Positions 36,443-48,282 of a DNA stretch of 64,000 nt are shown here, in pieces; within the stretch, counting starts at the first letter, position 1; each line of letters begins with the position of its first letter. The position numbers and the translations under genes were made by a program. The DNA is taken from positions 2,200,693 to 2,264,692 of the forward strand of contig ONZQ02000004.1 of the NCBI GenBank assembly GCA_900312665.1, written 5' to 3'. The DNA is from Cephalotrichum gorgonifer. Its lineage: Eukaryota; Ascomycota; Sordariomycetes; Microascales; Microascaceae. The notes under the pieces were generated by a model. The model had not been told where the DNA came from. It ran no database searches and saw nothing but the letters and a program-made list of their open reading frames with translations.

Positions 36443-39400
36443 CTACTTCCTCAAGTGGGGAGGAACCCACTTGCTCCCACCAGAAGGCTTCAACGGTTCC
36501 ACGGGAGCCGCAGCGGGCGCGGGCGAGCGCGTCCGGATCTCCTCGTCCCTAGCCGAGCCAGTGCGGCTCATGCGGGGAGCGCCAGCACCTGACGGAACCC
36601 GAGCCGCAGGAGCACCGCCCTCCTTGGCAGCAGCAGCCTCGCGATCCCTCCAGCTAGGCTTGTTGCCGGAGCCCGCGAGGGCGAGGCGGGGGGGTCGTGA
36701 AGCACCGTCCCGGGAGTCCGATCGCTCCATAGGGGTGGAGATGCGCGCAGGCGGCGCAGACTCGACGGTGGTCTCGGTGGCCTTGGCCGCCTCCCGTTCC
36801 CTCCAGCGACCCGCACCGGGAAGATTGATGCGGGGACGCTCGCCACCACCGCTGCTGAACGGATCGGGTCGCTCGGATTGTAGCCTGGCCGCCTTCTCCT
36901 TCTCCTCCCTGCGCCGCGCCAACGCCTCCTCCTCGCGCCTCTGCTGGAGAGCGGCCTTCTCGAAGCCGTCCTGGCGATCCCGCGCCATCTGTTCCTTGAG
37001 ACGCGCCATCTCCTCGCGCCTCGCCTCTTCCTGCTTCGCCCTCTCCTCCCTCTCGCGCTCGGCCGCCGCCTCCGCCTCACGAGCGGCCTCCTCCGCCGCC
37101 TCCCGCTCACGCTTCTCCTGAAGCTTCCTCTCACGGTATTCCTTCTTGCGCGCAGCGATCTGCCTCTCAAGCTCCCTCTCCGCATCGCGACGGCGCCTCT
37201 CAAACTCATCGCGGCGACGCTCGACCAGGTCCGCCCTGAAGTCCTCATAGAAGGGCATCAATCGCGTGAGTCGGTGCTTTAGCTCGACGGCCGCGGCGTG
37301 CTTCTCCTCGGCATCCTTCAACGTCTGCGCCGCAATAAGCTCGTACGTGGCCTTGTCTTGCGCAATCTGCTTCTCGTAGTCCTCCGGAAGCTTCTTGACC
37401 TCCTCTATCCTCAAGGCACGCTCCAGGTGGTCGATACGCTTCCCGGTGATGCGAAGCTTCTCGTTGATGTCGTTCTTCTCCCTCTCGAGTTGGGCGAGCT
37501 TCATGCGACGCAGGTCACTGCTGTCAAGGTTCTCCAGGTTCTCCACATCGATGTCGATGGCGTTGGGGCCAATCTTGAGATCAGCAATCTGCTTCTTGAG
37601 CTCGTCCAGGCGGACCTTGTCCCGGTCGGCCTTCTGTCGGCGTTCCTCCCGCTCCCTCTGCTCCGTAGCCAGTCGGCGGTCCTCAGCCTCCTGCAGGAAC
37701 GCCTCCTGCTCACGCTTCTTCTGGGCGGCCTCCTTCTCCCTCTTAGCCTGGGCCTCCGAGGCGGCCTCCTTTCGCTTCTCAATGATCTCCTTGCGGGCAA
37801 GCGTGAGGAGGTGCTCCTCCTCGGCGCCAGCACGAGCGCGAGCTAGAGCAGCCTCCCGAGCATCGGCCCGCGCCTTGTTGAAGCTGGGGTCGATGTAGTA
37901 GCACGTCGTGTAGAGGGCCTTGGCGAGACGCGTCAGCTGCGAGCGGACAATGTCCGACGGGGTGCTCTGCAGGCGCTGAACAGTTCCGGTCTCGGACTCG
38001 GCGGATCCGCCGGCGGATCCGGCGTGAGAGGCCTTGGACGACGAGAAGACATCGTTGTCGAAGGTGAGCACACCCGTATCGTGGTCCATCCTGATCGAGA
38101 GATCACCCTTCTTGTTTCCGTTCATGATGAACTTCTCGATAGTGGCACGGGTGACGTGGTGAGGCTCCGGGAACTGGGCCAGGTTCTCGACAAAGGCCAG
38201 GTCGACAGTCTCATAGACCTGAGAGAGCTGCTGGAAGAGCCTGGTAAGGATGACCTGCTGGAGGGGCTGGATGTACTTGGCCATCTCCGGGTCCTCAGCA
38301 ATCTTGGTGAGAATGGGGGAAATCTTCTGGCAAATGGAAAGCGGGTGGAAGTCGACCTCGAGGATGTTGTAGAGCTCGCGGATCTCGGGCCTGGCGCGCT
38401 TGTGCAGCGACTTCGCGAGGGCGTCGCTAAAGAGGGCAGCACGGCTGGGGGCCTGCGACATGCCAAGAAGATGCGTGAGACGGGAATTCTTATTCTTCTT
38501 CGCCTCATCGATGTCGACCATGGCGCCCCGCGACCTCGTCGTGCTGATGACGGGGATGGCGAGGGCCGAGAGGAGAACGAACGATGCAGCGCGCTGGATG
38601 TCTGCCTCGGCAGCGGGAGGGTTGTCGGCCTTGCGGCTCTGGCCGGTGGCGAGGAGCATCGAAGACTGGCGGAGGAGGCTGTAGTACCTGGACCAAGCGG
38701 CGGCATGGAAGAGGTAGTTCTCGCCGACGAGGAAGATGCGGGTAAGCTTCTCGTAGTAGTTGGCCATCATGATGTTCTTGGGGGGTCGCTTGCTGAGGCT
38801 GAGGAGGGTGTGGATGTCCTCGACGCTGCGGAATGCTTCCTGCCACAGTTCGAGCTCGACGGCCACGTTGAGCTGCTGGAACCTGGTCTCGAGATGGCGC
38901 TGGAGAGTCTCGGGGTCGCTGAGGTTGATGGCATGCATCTGGGACGAGTACTTGGCGGCAGTCTGCACATGGTTCCTCAGGAGCTCGCAGAGACGGCGGA
39001 ACTCGGTCTTCCTGGCGTACTTGAGGCAGAAGTCGAAGGCCTGCATCGCAGTGCTCTGGTAGAGGAGCTCGAGACGCGCATTGTTCCGGAGGATGTCAAG
39101 GACGGTTCGGTAGGCCTCCCAGAGGAACTTGAGCCAGGGCGTGACGATGGCCCGGTCGGTGCGGTCGCGGGACTGTTCGCCGGAGACGGTGGCTAGAAGG
39201 ATGGACTCGGGGGTTTCGCTAGCTTCCAGGTCTTCGATGTTGGAGGATGCGGCGGTGGCCTCGATGGTGGACTGGACCTCGTCGGCCTTGGCCTGGGCGG
39301 CGGTAACCTTCTCGACGGCGAGCTCAATGAACTTCTTCAAGACCAGCTGTTGTATTCGGTCAGTATGATACGGTAGGAGGGCTGGGGGAGGAGAAGAAAG

Positions 39401-39860
39401 GCGGGGTTCTGGTGGACGTACCTCAATAGTGGCGACGTTGGTGTTCTGGCTGATGTTCTTGTACTGGTACAAGGCATCCTTCGCCAGCTTTCCCTTCTTC
39501 TGCTCGACGGACAGCTCGACCAGGAGGAGCATCACCGGCTCCAGCGACGCGATGGGTACATTACGCGAACGCTTGGAGTTGATGTGCTCGTGGAGGAGAA
39601 CCAGAGCCGCGGGGCCCTGGTTCACCCCGATCAGCTCGTTGGCGCGCTTCAACACATTTTCGGGCTTTTGATGCGGCGGAGGAGGCTAGAGACGGCAGGG
39701 GTTAGCTATTATAACGGTCTAGCCTGTGGTATGAACGAGGTCTCTGGGACGGCGGTCATAACCCCGGGGTCGGTTGGTGGGATGGAGGCGAGGAGGGGTA
39801 GCTCGAGAATATGCGTAGGGCGGAGAAAACTTGTGCGGTACATCATCGTCGACTTACCAT
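36443..39860 (-). CDS. TIF32: Translation initiation factor eIF3 subunit a (Tif32)
   Basis: Three exons (39860-39858, 39685-39422, 39346-36443) encode 1056 residues. Exon 1 contributes only the ATG; intron 1 is 172 nt (39686-39857, GTAAGT...TCTCTAG, branch GCTAAC) and intron 2 is 75 nt (39347-39421). The mature start MPPPPHQKPENVLKRANELI is the conserved family N-terminus, which fixes this model. Residues 1-500 form the helical and PCI part (SLEPVMLLLVELSVEQKKGK, WLKFLWEAYRTVLDILRNNA). Residues about 560-900 form a long charged coiled coil binding other eIF3 subunits and eIF4B-type partners. The C-terminus is R/P/A/G-rich and ends GGSKWVPPHLRK. eIF3a scaffolds the eIF3 complex on the 40S subunit. 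Confidence 0.96.
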
Positions 39861-41896
39861 GCTGGGCAACCTCCTCTGAGAAGTCCTTGAAAATTCGAGG
39901 AGACTCCTTGCGGATGAGATTTAGCGCAGGCCGGGATGGTATCGGTGCGCGGGCGTGGCTGTCGCTCGAGATTGATGAGGCGATGTGATGGTCCCGGAGG
40001 CGAGGAAATTTTCAGTTTCGTGGGAAGGTGATATGATTAGAACCCCGTTGAGGGGCTGACAGGTCACGTGATTTGGTGTTCGCGACTTGACGTCTGCTTT
40101 TTGGCTTTGGCTTTGACCGGTCCGGTCCGTCCGAAACAAGACCATAAACGAACAGTCATGAACTGTATTCAGGATACAAATTTCTTGAGACCCGACAGTT
40201 TATCTTTCACGCAAGGGCTGGATTCTCAAAACGACGAAAGGTCGTAGAATTTGGTCACCCTTTCGTCAGCTCCCTCGCAAGCAATCAAGACTCGAGAATG
40301 AAGGATACGCAGTGCTGTGTGGAATTTGGCCTATCTACTCTGTACACAACTTGTTGATCCTCGTACCGTGCGGGTATCCATACTAGACACGGAGTCTCCA
40401 GCTCCTCCAGATGCACCTCGGAAGTGTAATATGACTGTAACAGCGTGCTACCGGCGGGATCTTGAGGCGGTCGCGGCGACCAACCACGCGACGGGAGAGA
40501 GGAGGGGCAGCTGATAACTTTATCGCCGCTCCCAAAATAACTAGTAGGCTGGGTCCAGGGAAAAGGGGTCTTGAAGAGCACAAGAATAAAGCCGTCATTC
40601 ACACTTGGAGGAAGGGCACTCATAATTAATACAAGTACTCCGCCGTAGGTGGTATTGGGAGTATTAGGAGGTAACACTTCGGAGTACTCATGCTCGTTTT
40701 GTCCTGGTAATACGCCAAGCAGGGAGAGCCAGCCCCAGGGCAATTTCCAGCCAATGGCGGTCTCGTTTCGGCTTGGCGTGGTACCTTCGGACTATCGAAA
40801 CACCTCTGAGTCCCTCTGGCATGTACTTTGCTCCCCTCCCTAATGGTTGTTCTAGAATTGTGGGCAGCTTCCATGTCCATCATACCCTCCCAGAGGATCT
40901 CGATGCAGGATTACTTGTACTCTGCACCGATATTCTGATGCATTACGCAAGTATTAACGCGTTTTTGAGGAACCCTTTGTTCCACGTCACGTTGTATCTT
41001 TTGCGTGCCTAGCCTCGACTAGGTACAGCAGATCATTTCTCGCCCGATCCACGTCCTATGTCACCTGTTGTGGGTTACTTGCAATATACATGTAGCAAAG
41101 CGCACCGAACGGCAACAGACAGCGGCCCGGAGAGTACTTGTAGAATTACAGGCCTCTTGTATTACAGGACCTTCACTGCTACTGTAGCTATCAAGAAGGT
41201 CACCCGCCACCACTGTAGGCATATATGTATACTTGTAGCTACATGACCGTGTACCAGCAGCGCACAAACCTCCCCCCCCCCGCATACTTGTCCTTGTAAT
41301 ACCAGCACACGGACCAAGAGGGCAGGAGCAAGACCCACTCTCCCTTCCCTACCTTCCCCTTCTCCAATCCCCTCTCTCCCTCTCGCCCTCCGGTTCTTGT
41401 TTCTGCTTGGTGCCGCATTCTGCTCAGCTCATCTTAAAATCAAACTTCGGCAAGACAACCACACATCCGGCTTCCTGTCTCCCATCTCGAGGCTCGCGAT
41501 TCGATTCTTCCGGCCAAGACGACATCAATCCGAACAATCGCCAAAGACGCTCCTTTTTTCTTTTTCTTCTTTTTTTTAGTAGTCAAGAAAGGATAGACGA
41601 ATCGATACCAAGACGGGACACGCTATTCAGGACCGACCGCCGGTGAGTCGCGCCCACCCACCCCTGATTGGGAGCATCATCCGTGGAATGCTACGGCAGA
41701 CTGCACATTTTGCATCCCCCTCCGCTCCCTGTCTCTCGATTCTTCCTTCCCAATTCATCGTCGAAGTCTTCTCTTGGTCTTGAATTTGATTCATGATTTT
41801 GTCTGGGTGTTTTTCATTTCGTTCCCAGCGGAAGAGGAGAATTTACGATCGTCAATTGAAGGAGCTCGTCCGACCGAGGCAGACACTGACGCGATA
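39861..41896. promoter_or_regulatory. Divergent TIF32 / G-gamma upstream region
   Basis: Two kilobases lie between opposing start codons. TACAAGTAC/TACTTGTA motifs cluster here (about 40630, 40912, 41134, 41230, 41284). A pyrimidine-rich leader-like tract (41330-41580) precedes the G-gamma gene. No other gene was recognised. Confidence 0.55.
41643..41828 (+). other. Probable 5'-UTR intron of the G-gamma gene
   Basis: The donor CCG|GTGAGT and the acceptor TTCGTTCCCAG bracket 186 nt immediately upstream of the coding exon. No clear CTNAC branch site is visible, so this is moderate evidence only. Confidence 0.4.
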
Positions 41897-42405
41897 ATGT
41901 CCCCGATGCAGCAGTACCGCCCCCGACAGGAGCACTCATCGACCCATCATTCCTATCCGTACGAGAAGCAGAGCGACGCAGGCCCTAAGCTGCGACCTGC
42001 AATCCCGACCTCATCCTTCGCCGCTCCGATCCGTGCGCCCCCGCCCTCGAAACCCATGATGCCTCAGTACACCTCCAGGGATGTCGGCGACCCGTCGCAG
42101 ATCAAGAAGAACAAGCAGTCGATGGCGGACCTCAAGCTACGGAGGTTAACGGAGTTGAACAAGCGGTTGCGCGAAGATCTCGAGAGGGAACGGATTCCCG
42201 TGAGCAGCGCGGCCAAGAGGTAGGGCGGCATTCTAGGAGGGTTTTTGGCATTGAGAGTCCGCTGCTAACACCGGCACCGAATAGCATCATTGCGTATTGC
42301 AACAGCACGAAGGACTACATGGTGCCATCGGTCTGGGGAGCCGTGCCGAAGGGGGATGACCCGTATGCGCCTCAACAAAGCGCAGGGTGCTGTCTGGTGA
42401 TGTAG
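41897..42405 (+). CDS. GNG1: Heterotrimeric G-protein gamma subunit
   Basis: Two exons (41897-42219 and 42285-42405) encode 147 residues; the 65-nt intron is GTAGGG...GAATAG with branch GCTAAC. The core begins at MPQYTSRDVGDPSQIKKNKQ and continues SMADLKLRRLTELNKRLRED, a coiled-coil GGL domain that pairs with G-beta, then IIAYCNSTKDYMVPSVWGAV. The end, CCLVM, is a CaaX box (CLVM, farnesylation) preceded by a Cys suitable for palmitoylation. Most fungal G-gamma proteins are about 90 residues and start near MPQYTS (ATGs at 42056 and 42059, giving 94 or 93 residues). The upstream ATG at 41897 adds a 53-54-residue Q/S/P-rich N-terminus; which start is used cannot be decided here. It acts at the plasma membrane in pheromone and nutrient signalling. 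Confidence 0.9.
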
Positions 42406-44419
42406 GTCACCCATGGCCTGGATGCCCGATGTGTGATGCCTATAGGAGCTGCCGAGAAGCATGGGAGGAGTTCTGGCAAGGGGAGTGAGGCGGAGTAGGC
42501 GGGAACTGCTGCTTTTGCGACGGCCATCTCTTCGGATGATACCTCGAATTCACACGGCCCTCGATCCGAAATCACCAGCGGACTACGAACCGATGCCAGC
42601 AGACGACCTTCTGCGCGAGTCACCCAGCGATCCAACTTGTCCTCCATTACCGGCTCGGGACCGGAACCGAAGCCGGCTACAGTCCGTCGACGACACACAG
42701 CACTACCACTCTCTAATGATGGGGATTCCCAGTCGTCATTTCACTTCCCTTTGTCATGGGACGAGTACCGGAAAAAAAAAAGAGTCTTCCACGCGGGAGG
42801 ACGGGGAACGTTATTTCTCCATCCCCCATTGGAAGGGGCGGTCGTTGTCGGGGGGGTTCTTGCAAGTGTAATACGTATACTGATGCCATTTTTTGTTTCC
42901 TATAATGTTTCTTTTCCTCTTTCCCCCTCTTCAACCTTATTCCCCCGCCCCCTCCCACCCACAACCCAGGGTTCGTCCTGACCGAAGCGCTGTATCCTTT
43001 TTTTATCTTGTCTATAGTCTCTCTAGCTCTCTAGTGTTTCCTTCCTACACGTATTTTGTCTGAATATGAAGGTCTAAAATTTTATGATGGCAGTAGCATG
43101 TGAGGAATTATGGGCATTTTGTGAGTTTTTTCTTCAATGGAAGTTGACGGCTGAGGTGCCTCTCAGCATCGCAGGATATCCTTGTCCTTGTATCTCGCCC
43201 ACCAAGCCGCTGCCCCTCGGATGTGAACTGGTCCGGGCAGATCGATTCTGGCGCCTCTAACAGCTAGCTGCCGTTTTTGGTGGCTATTTACGAATAAGTA
43301 CTGTTTTATCCCATGTCTTCTTGACTCTCATACAGCATTTTTACTCTCCCCCAACCCAACCCAGCTAGAGGGTATTACTCGTAGACGGAATATTAATAAT
43401 ATTAGATCGTGCGCGTTCGGCTCGGGAGCTGGCGACATGCAGGCAGTTCAATTTTCCTTTTGTTCCGCTTCCTTTGCGCACTGGGACGATACAACAGTAC
43501 AAAAGTAACAAGTAAACAAAAGGAAGTACAAATAGAAAAAAAAAAGATAGAGGCGGGTACCTACTTTGGGCACTACGCACTATGTAACTAGGGAAATTAC
43601 TCCTTGGCCAGCTTTAGTTTAGGGGCTCGCAGGAGGATGCGACGACGCGACTGTACAGGGGAATAAACCCGTGTTAGGAGTGCTCGTTATAGTTAGTTTA
43701 ATTCGTACCTCGCAGTCAGCCCCGCTGCAGGCACTCGAAGTAGCTATTAGCAGGGGGGGGAGAGGTTGTATTTCTTTGTATTACTTGTGTCCACAGTAAT
43801 ACTCTGTAATCTTGCGATGGGCTAGGTTGGCATTTTTTTGTGTACTTTTGTATAATCACCAGAATTATGCCGTGTGCATGGATGTTTTGTACAAGCATGG
43901 TATTTGGTATTGTCCTCTGTATGAGTACGTGATCTCCATGCGCGGCACGACATAACACGACGCGCGTGGGGAAGACAACACGACTTCCGTCCTTGCATAT
44001 ATCCTGATCAGTCAACAGGCGCGTTCTCTGGTCTTTCTGCAAATTATCCCCATCTCATCCCAGACACTGCCAGTGTTGTGTTTGCTGCTTGTCCCCGTTT
44101 AACGTACATTTATGTACGATACGAGACTACTTGGGCTACTTCCGTAGAATAGGTGGTATTAATGACATTCGTAACCCAATTCCTTTAAAGGTTCCAATGG
44201 CGAATGGCAGAGAGAGATCACACGAGCAAATCGCAAACTATGCCGACCCCTTTTTAGATGCCCATCCTCCGGGGAAGCTTCCGCCCAATCATCGAGATAT
44301 CTACCCCTGTCAGATCTTGAGAACCGCATCGTCGGGTCGTCCAACGGAAGGCCCGGCTGACCGCCAGCCACGATAGGTCAAAGTAATTTACATACTCATA
44401 CAAGCACTCGTATGGTGGC

Positions 44420-44788
44420 TTACGCCCCTACTGGGAGTTCATCTCCACATTTGTGTGAAGCCAAGGACGGGTCGTAACTAAATACATATGTATATTCGGC
44501 AAGAGCGTTTGTAGCGGAAAACGGCGGGCGTTCTCTCGTGCTCCGGGATGTTACGTGCCAGGCATAGCACCCAGTCTTTTCATCCGGGCTCGTCATCGAA
44601 GCCGAGGATGGATACGCTCTCCACCCGAGCGGCTGTAGACTTCTAATATCCTCAAGCCCAGGGAGGGGGGACGCTGTTTTCTCACGGTCGAGCCTTGTCA
44701 GAATTAGTCTCTGATTTGTCCCGTACCTTATAAACTCAATGTCGTAGAAACAGCTCGTCCTCTCGGCTACTAAATCTCTGTTACCCAT
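44420..44788 (-). CDS. Possible orphan ORF, weak
   Basis: This is an ATG-initiated 122-codon frame (MGNRDLVAERTSCFYDIEFI to CGDELPVGA) in a spacer. Its composition is less biased than that of neighbouring random frames, and it contains four cysteines. There is no signal peptide, no domain and no splice signal that extends it. It may be chance; transcript evidence would decide. Confidence 0.15.
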   Translation of the reverse strand: MGNRDLVAERTSCFYDIEFIRYGTNQRLILTRLDREKTASPLPGLEDIRSLQPLGWRAYPSSASMTSPDEKTGCYAWHVTSRSTRERPPFSATNALAEYTYVFSYDPSLASHKCGDELPVGA

Positions 44789-46169
44789 TGTCTCCTCCTT
44801 TGTCGTCAGGCCTCCGCCGGGGAGGTGTTCTCATCTAGGCTAGAGATCTGACTGCCACCGGGCTAGAGGAGAGGAGGTAGGGAGGTTTTTACAAGGGCAG
44901 AGCGGACAGAATACGCGTACTTCCTCCCCGCTGCGGCGTATACGACCAGAAAGGAAGAGAAGCTAGAACCCCCGACTTCTGCCTACAGTGTACCGTGGCG
45001 TGGGGCTATATCGGGACCTACTAGACTAGGAGCTCTGTACTTGCCTCCCTGTACACTTTGGGTCCCGTGGGTTCCTGGCATATCAGCATCCTCCTGCGGC
45101 AGTCATCGGCACGGAGAGGTTGGATGCTACCATTACCTGCCTGATAGCTACCTCGTCCCAGAGGGGCCATGGTTTTAAGCTTGCAGCCAAATACCGGAGA
45201 CAACGGGAGGACGGATCGATGAATGGGCCGAGAACCGGTAAGACAGTGTATGAGTGCCGGCCTTTTGACCTGTTGAATGCGAGATGTGGAAGCTCAGGAA
45301 GGCCGAATAGAGCTGCCAATTATACATGTAAAGAAGCCAGGAGGTGAAAAGGCATGTAAGACCAGTGCAATAAAACAAAGGGGGCCGAATGGGAAGATCT
45401 CACTCGCCGGTGGATAGGACGGCGATGGATAATTGTGTCGCCGTGCTCGAGTTGATATTCATTCGCCTCTGGAAGGGAAGAGCGAGGCAGTCTAGTTCCG
45501 GCAGGTGCCATTCTGCACGGTCTTCTTTACCTGCTCAAGATCCACGCATACGCATACGGTTATATGTAAGTGGTTAAGTGGTTCTCTATATACAAGTACA
45601 CCATCGTAGGAGAGTCATCTTATCTTAAACCATGTTCCATCACCACCACACCAGGAGCGAGCAACCCGGGCGGACAGGTCCAGGAACAGAGAGGAATATC
45701 TAGGGACAAGACCTAGGGCTAACTGCACAGGATCCGGGGTGGTATTCGGAAACGGATCTAGATCCATTGTCATCTAGTGTACATGTAGTGTACACAACAG
45801 GGCTGAGGGACCTGGCGTCCATCGAACTGCAAGAAGAGCCGCGCAACCGCCGAAGAACAGGTCGGAGTGGGGCCGCAGCGATGAACGTGACGTAGAGAGA
45901 TCCATCAAATACTGGGCTTCCGATAAACCCCCACCATACACTCCCCCGCCTTGTTGCTTCCACGAGTAATAGCTCTAGCTGCCCTTGCCTCTCCAGCAGC
46001 GAAACCACACTCGAACTCATATTCCATACATGCGGAGTGAATCAAGGTCGAAGGTTGAAGACGCCTCCGAAGCTGCGCAAAAGCCCACCACAACGAATCG
46101 GCCGTAACCACACCCCAGCCGCAGAGCATCAGAGTCCCGGGCGTTATTATTCCTCGAAAGCTCAGCTAG

Positions 46170-46190
46170 CAGACAGACAGACCGACAGAC
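46170..46190. repeat. CAGA/CCGA tetranucleotide run in Rdx-like leader
   Basis: An imperfect tetranucleotide tandem (CAGACAGACAGACCGACAGA) ends just before the start codon at 46192. Confidence 0.8.
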
Positions 46191-46191
46191 C

Positions 46192-46813
46192 ATGGCAGAG
46201 GTCCAGCCAGCACATCTCCCGACCTACCCGCGCGTCACGATAGAGTACTGCACGCAGTGCAAATGGATGCTCCGGGCCGCCTACGTAACATCCGTCCCCT
46301 CCCTTCCCCTTTTTTCCGTCCTTTTGCCCATCGAAATGCATCTCCCCACGCCCAGCCAACGTCAGAACTCACCTAACACAACGGTCACATGAAAAAAAAA
46401 ATCTCCAGTACGCCCAAGAACTCCTCTCGACATTCGAGGCCTCCGTAGCAGAAGTATCCCTCCGGCCCGCCCCCTCGGGCACCTTCCGCGTCTCCGTCAC
46501 CACGCTCCCCACCCCACACCCCGCGGACACGGACGCGGATGCGCCGACCGCGACGACGAAGCTCCTCTGGGACCGCAGGACGGACGGCGGCTTCCCCGAG
46601 ACGAAGGAGCTGAAGAAGAGGGTCCGGGACGTGATACAGCCCGGTAGGGACCTGGGGCATGTCGATAGGGTGGGGGGCAAACCTACCTCTACCTCTACCA
46701 CTGCTCCCGCCCCCGCCCCCGGGTCTACCTCTGCCGCTGCCACTGCCACCGCGGAAAAAGCTGGACACCCGGCGACGTGCGAGGTTGGTTCCCTCTGTAA
46801 GGACTGCGAGTGA
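46192..46813 (+). CDS. Rdx-family thioredoxin-like protein (SelW/SelT/SelH type, Cys form)
   Basis: Two exons (46192-46284 and 46409-46813) encode 165 residues; the 124-nt intron (GTAACA...CTCCAG) joins RAAY to YAQELLSTFE. Residues 14-27 read VTIEYCTQCKWMLR: the redox CxxC loop that holds selenocysteine in animal SelW is CTQC here, so this is a cysteine homologue. The fold continues with EVSLRPAPSGTFRVSV and LWDRRTDGGFPETKELKKRV, then the family ending PGRDLGHVDR. A low-complexity T/A/P tail of about 45 residues follows, ending CEVGSLCKDCE, with a second C-x-x-C at the extreme C-terminus. Probably cytosolic and redox-active; the partner is unknown. It lies tail to tail with PP1. Confidence 0.88.
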
Positions 46814-48282
46814 AGAGAACAGTCTGCGGGGGAGTTTCTCTCCTCGTTTCTCCCCCCCCCGGCATAGACAGGATGAATAATACCCCGTCTTATTCTACAA
46901 GACGCTTGAAAGCCGTCTCCCCGTCCCCGTTCCGTATTTGATGGAAACGGCATGAACGAACGGGGAGGAGAGGGAGTGAAACGATACACGGCCATCAAAT
47001 AGACTTACAAGATCAAAGAATCACGCCGAGGGTTTGTTTCGGCGTCATGTTGCGTGATCTTGATCCTAACAACACCTCACAAACCCATCGAGATCCCCGT
47101 ACTGCTTTCCCCTCCTTCCGTCTTCCGTGAAAACCCTCGTCGTTCACCGCGAGGGAACCAGAACTATCTTATCGCCTAATAAGAAAGAATGGTCTTTCTT
47201 CCGCTCTTGTAATCGGCACTCGAACTCGGATACTACTTGATGGTGCCGACTATCGGATGGTACCGGGATCCCTACACAAGTCTCCAGACATCCCAACCCG
47301 AGCCAGTCGGAAGAACCCTCCCTCCCCCTCTCCCCCTTTTTTTCACTCACCGTAACCGAGGCCCAACCTACATCGGCACGACCAAAAAAAACATACGAGG
47401 CCAAAGCCTATGAGTAGACACTCAGCAGCACGCGTCATCACTCCAAAGATCCAGTCGTCAACCGTTCCAGAAACGGTACTAGAGATCAAGAGGAGTAAAA
47501 ACGTACATGTATAGTATGTAAAAACCAATACTCCTTGCATTCTTCTCAGACGTTAGGTTAGAATACAAGAGCACGGAGGCTTTGAGATAGTAAACTCCGA
47601 GTGAAAGAAAAAAGAGAGAGAAAATGAACATAAAAAAGAAACCAGTCAGTCAGCTAGTAAACCTCGTCAACGACGACAACGACAAAAAAGGAGCCATCTT
47701 TCATCTCTTTTTTCCATTCATTCAATCGAAACTTCGTGAGAGGGAGTCCCGACATCCACTAAGTTTTTGAGAAGAGAGGAATGGCCGAGGAGATGAGATG
47801 GGAGGGGGAGAGAGAGAGAGAGATAGAGAGAGAGATTCGGGAAGGCGGCATTTGCATTGTCGTGTTTCGTATGATAAGGCGAATATATGAACGCTTCCAT
47901 CCCCGCAACCCCCAGTACCCCCCATCCCTTTTCCTTGCCCTTTCCCCTCGCCCCAGATTCAATGAAAAGGCCGTTTCCGCAGGTTTCAAAACAACCAGAA
48001 AAGAAGAACAACAAGTTCGGTGAGGAAAGTCTAGCCAGTCAAGGCCCCCCCCAGCACATTGTACCGGGCGTGGAGGGAAACGAAGAGAGGGAGTTTCGTT
48101 CGCGGCGGGGATTGAGATTCAAGATTGTCGTCGAGTGGGCGGGCGGGAAGGAAGAAACCCCGAGTTCGCCTTCGACTGGCTAGATGTGTGTGCGTGTGTG
48201 TTGTCGGCTGAAGCCCTTAACGACGTCCGAACCTAGAAAGAGAAAAAAGCATAAGGATTTTGCAAACGAAAAAAACACCTTC
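46814..48282. other. Tail-to-tail spacer Rdx-like/PP1
   Basis: This is 1.5 kb of 3' sequence with T-, A- and GA-rich tracts (GA run at 47809-47835). No gene was recognised. Confidence 0.55.
47809..47835. repeat. GA-rich microsatellite with one interruption
   Basis: AG dinucleotides are interrupted by one GATAG unit, in the spacer downstream of PP1. Confidence 0.85.

Larger units (their letters stand above)
42406..46191. other. 3.8-kb spacer, no firm gene
   Basis: This holds the G-gamma 3' region and the upstream region of the Rdx-like gene. TACTTGTA-type motifs occur near 43376, 43780 and 45590. One 122-codon frame (44420-44788 minus) is listed separately; otherwise I see nothing codable. 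Confidence 0.5.
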
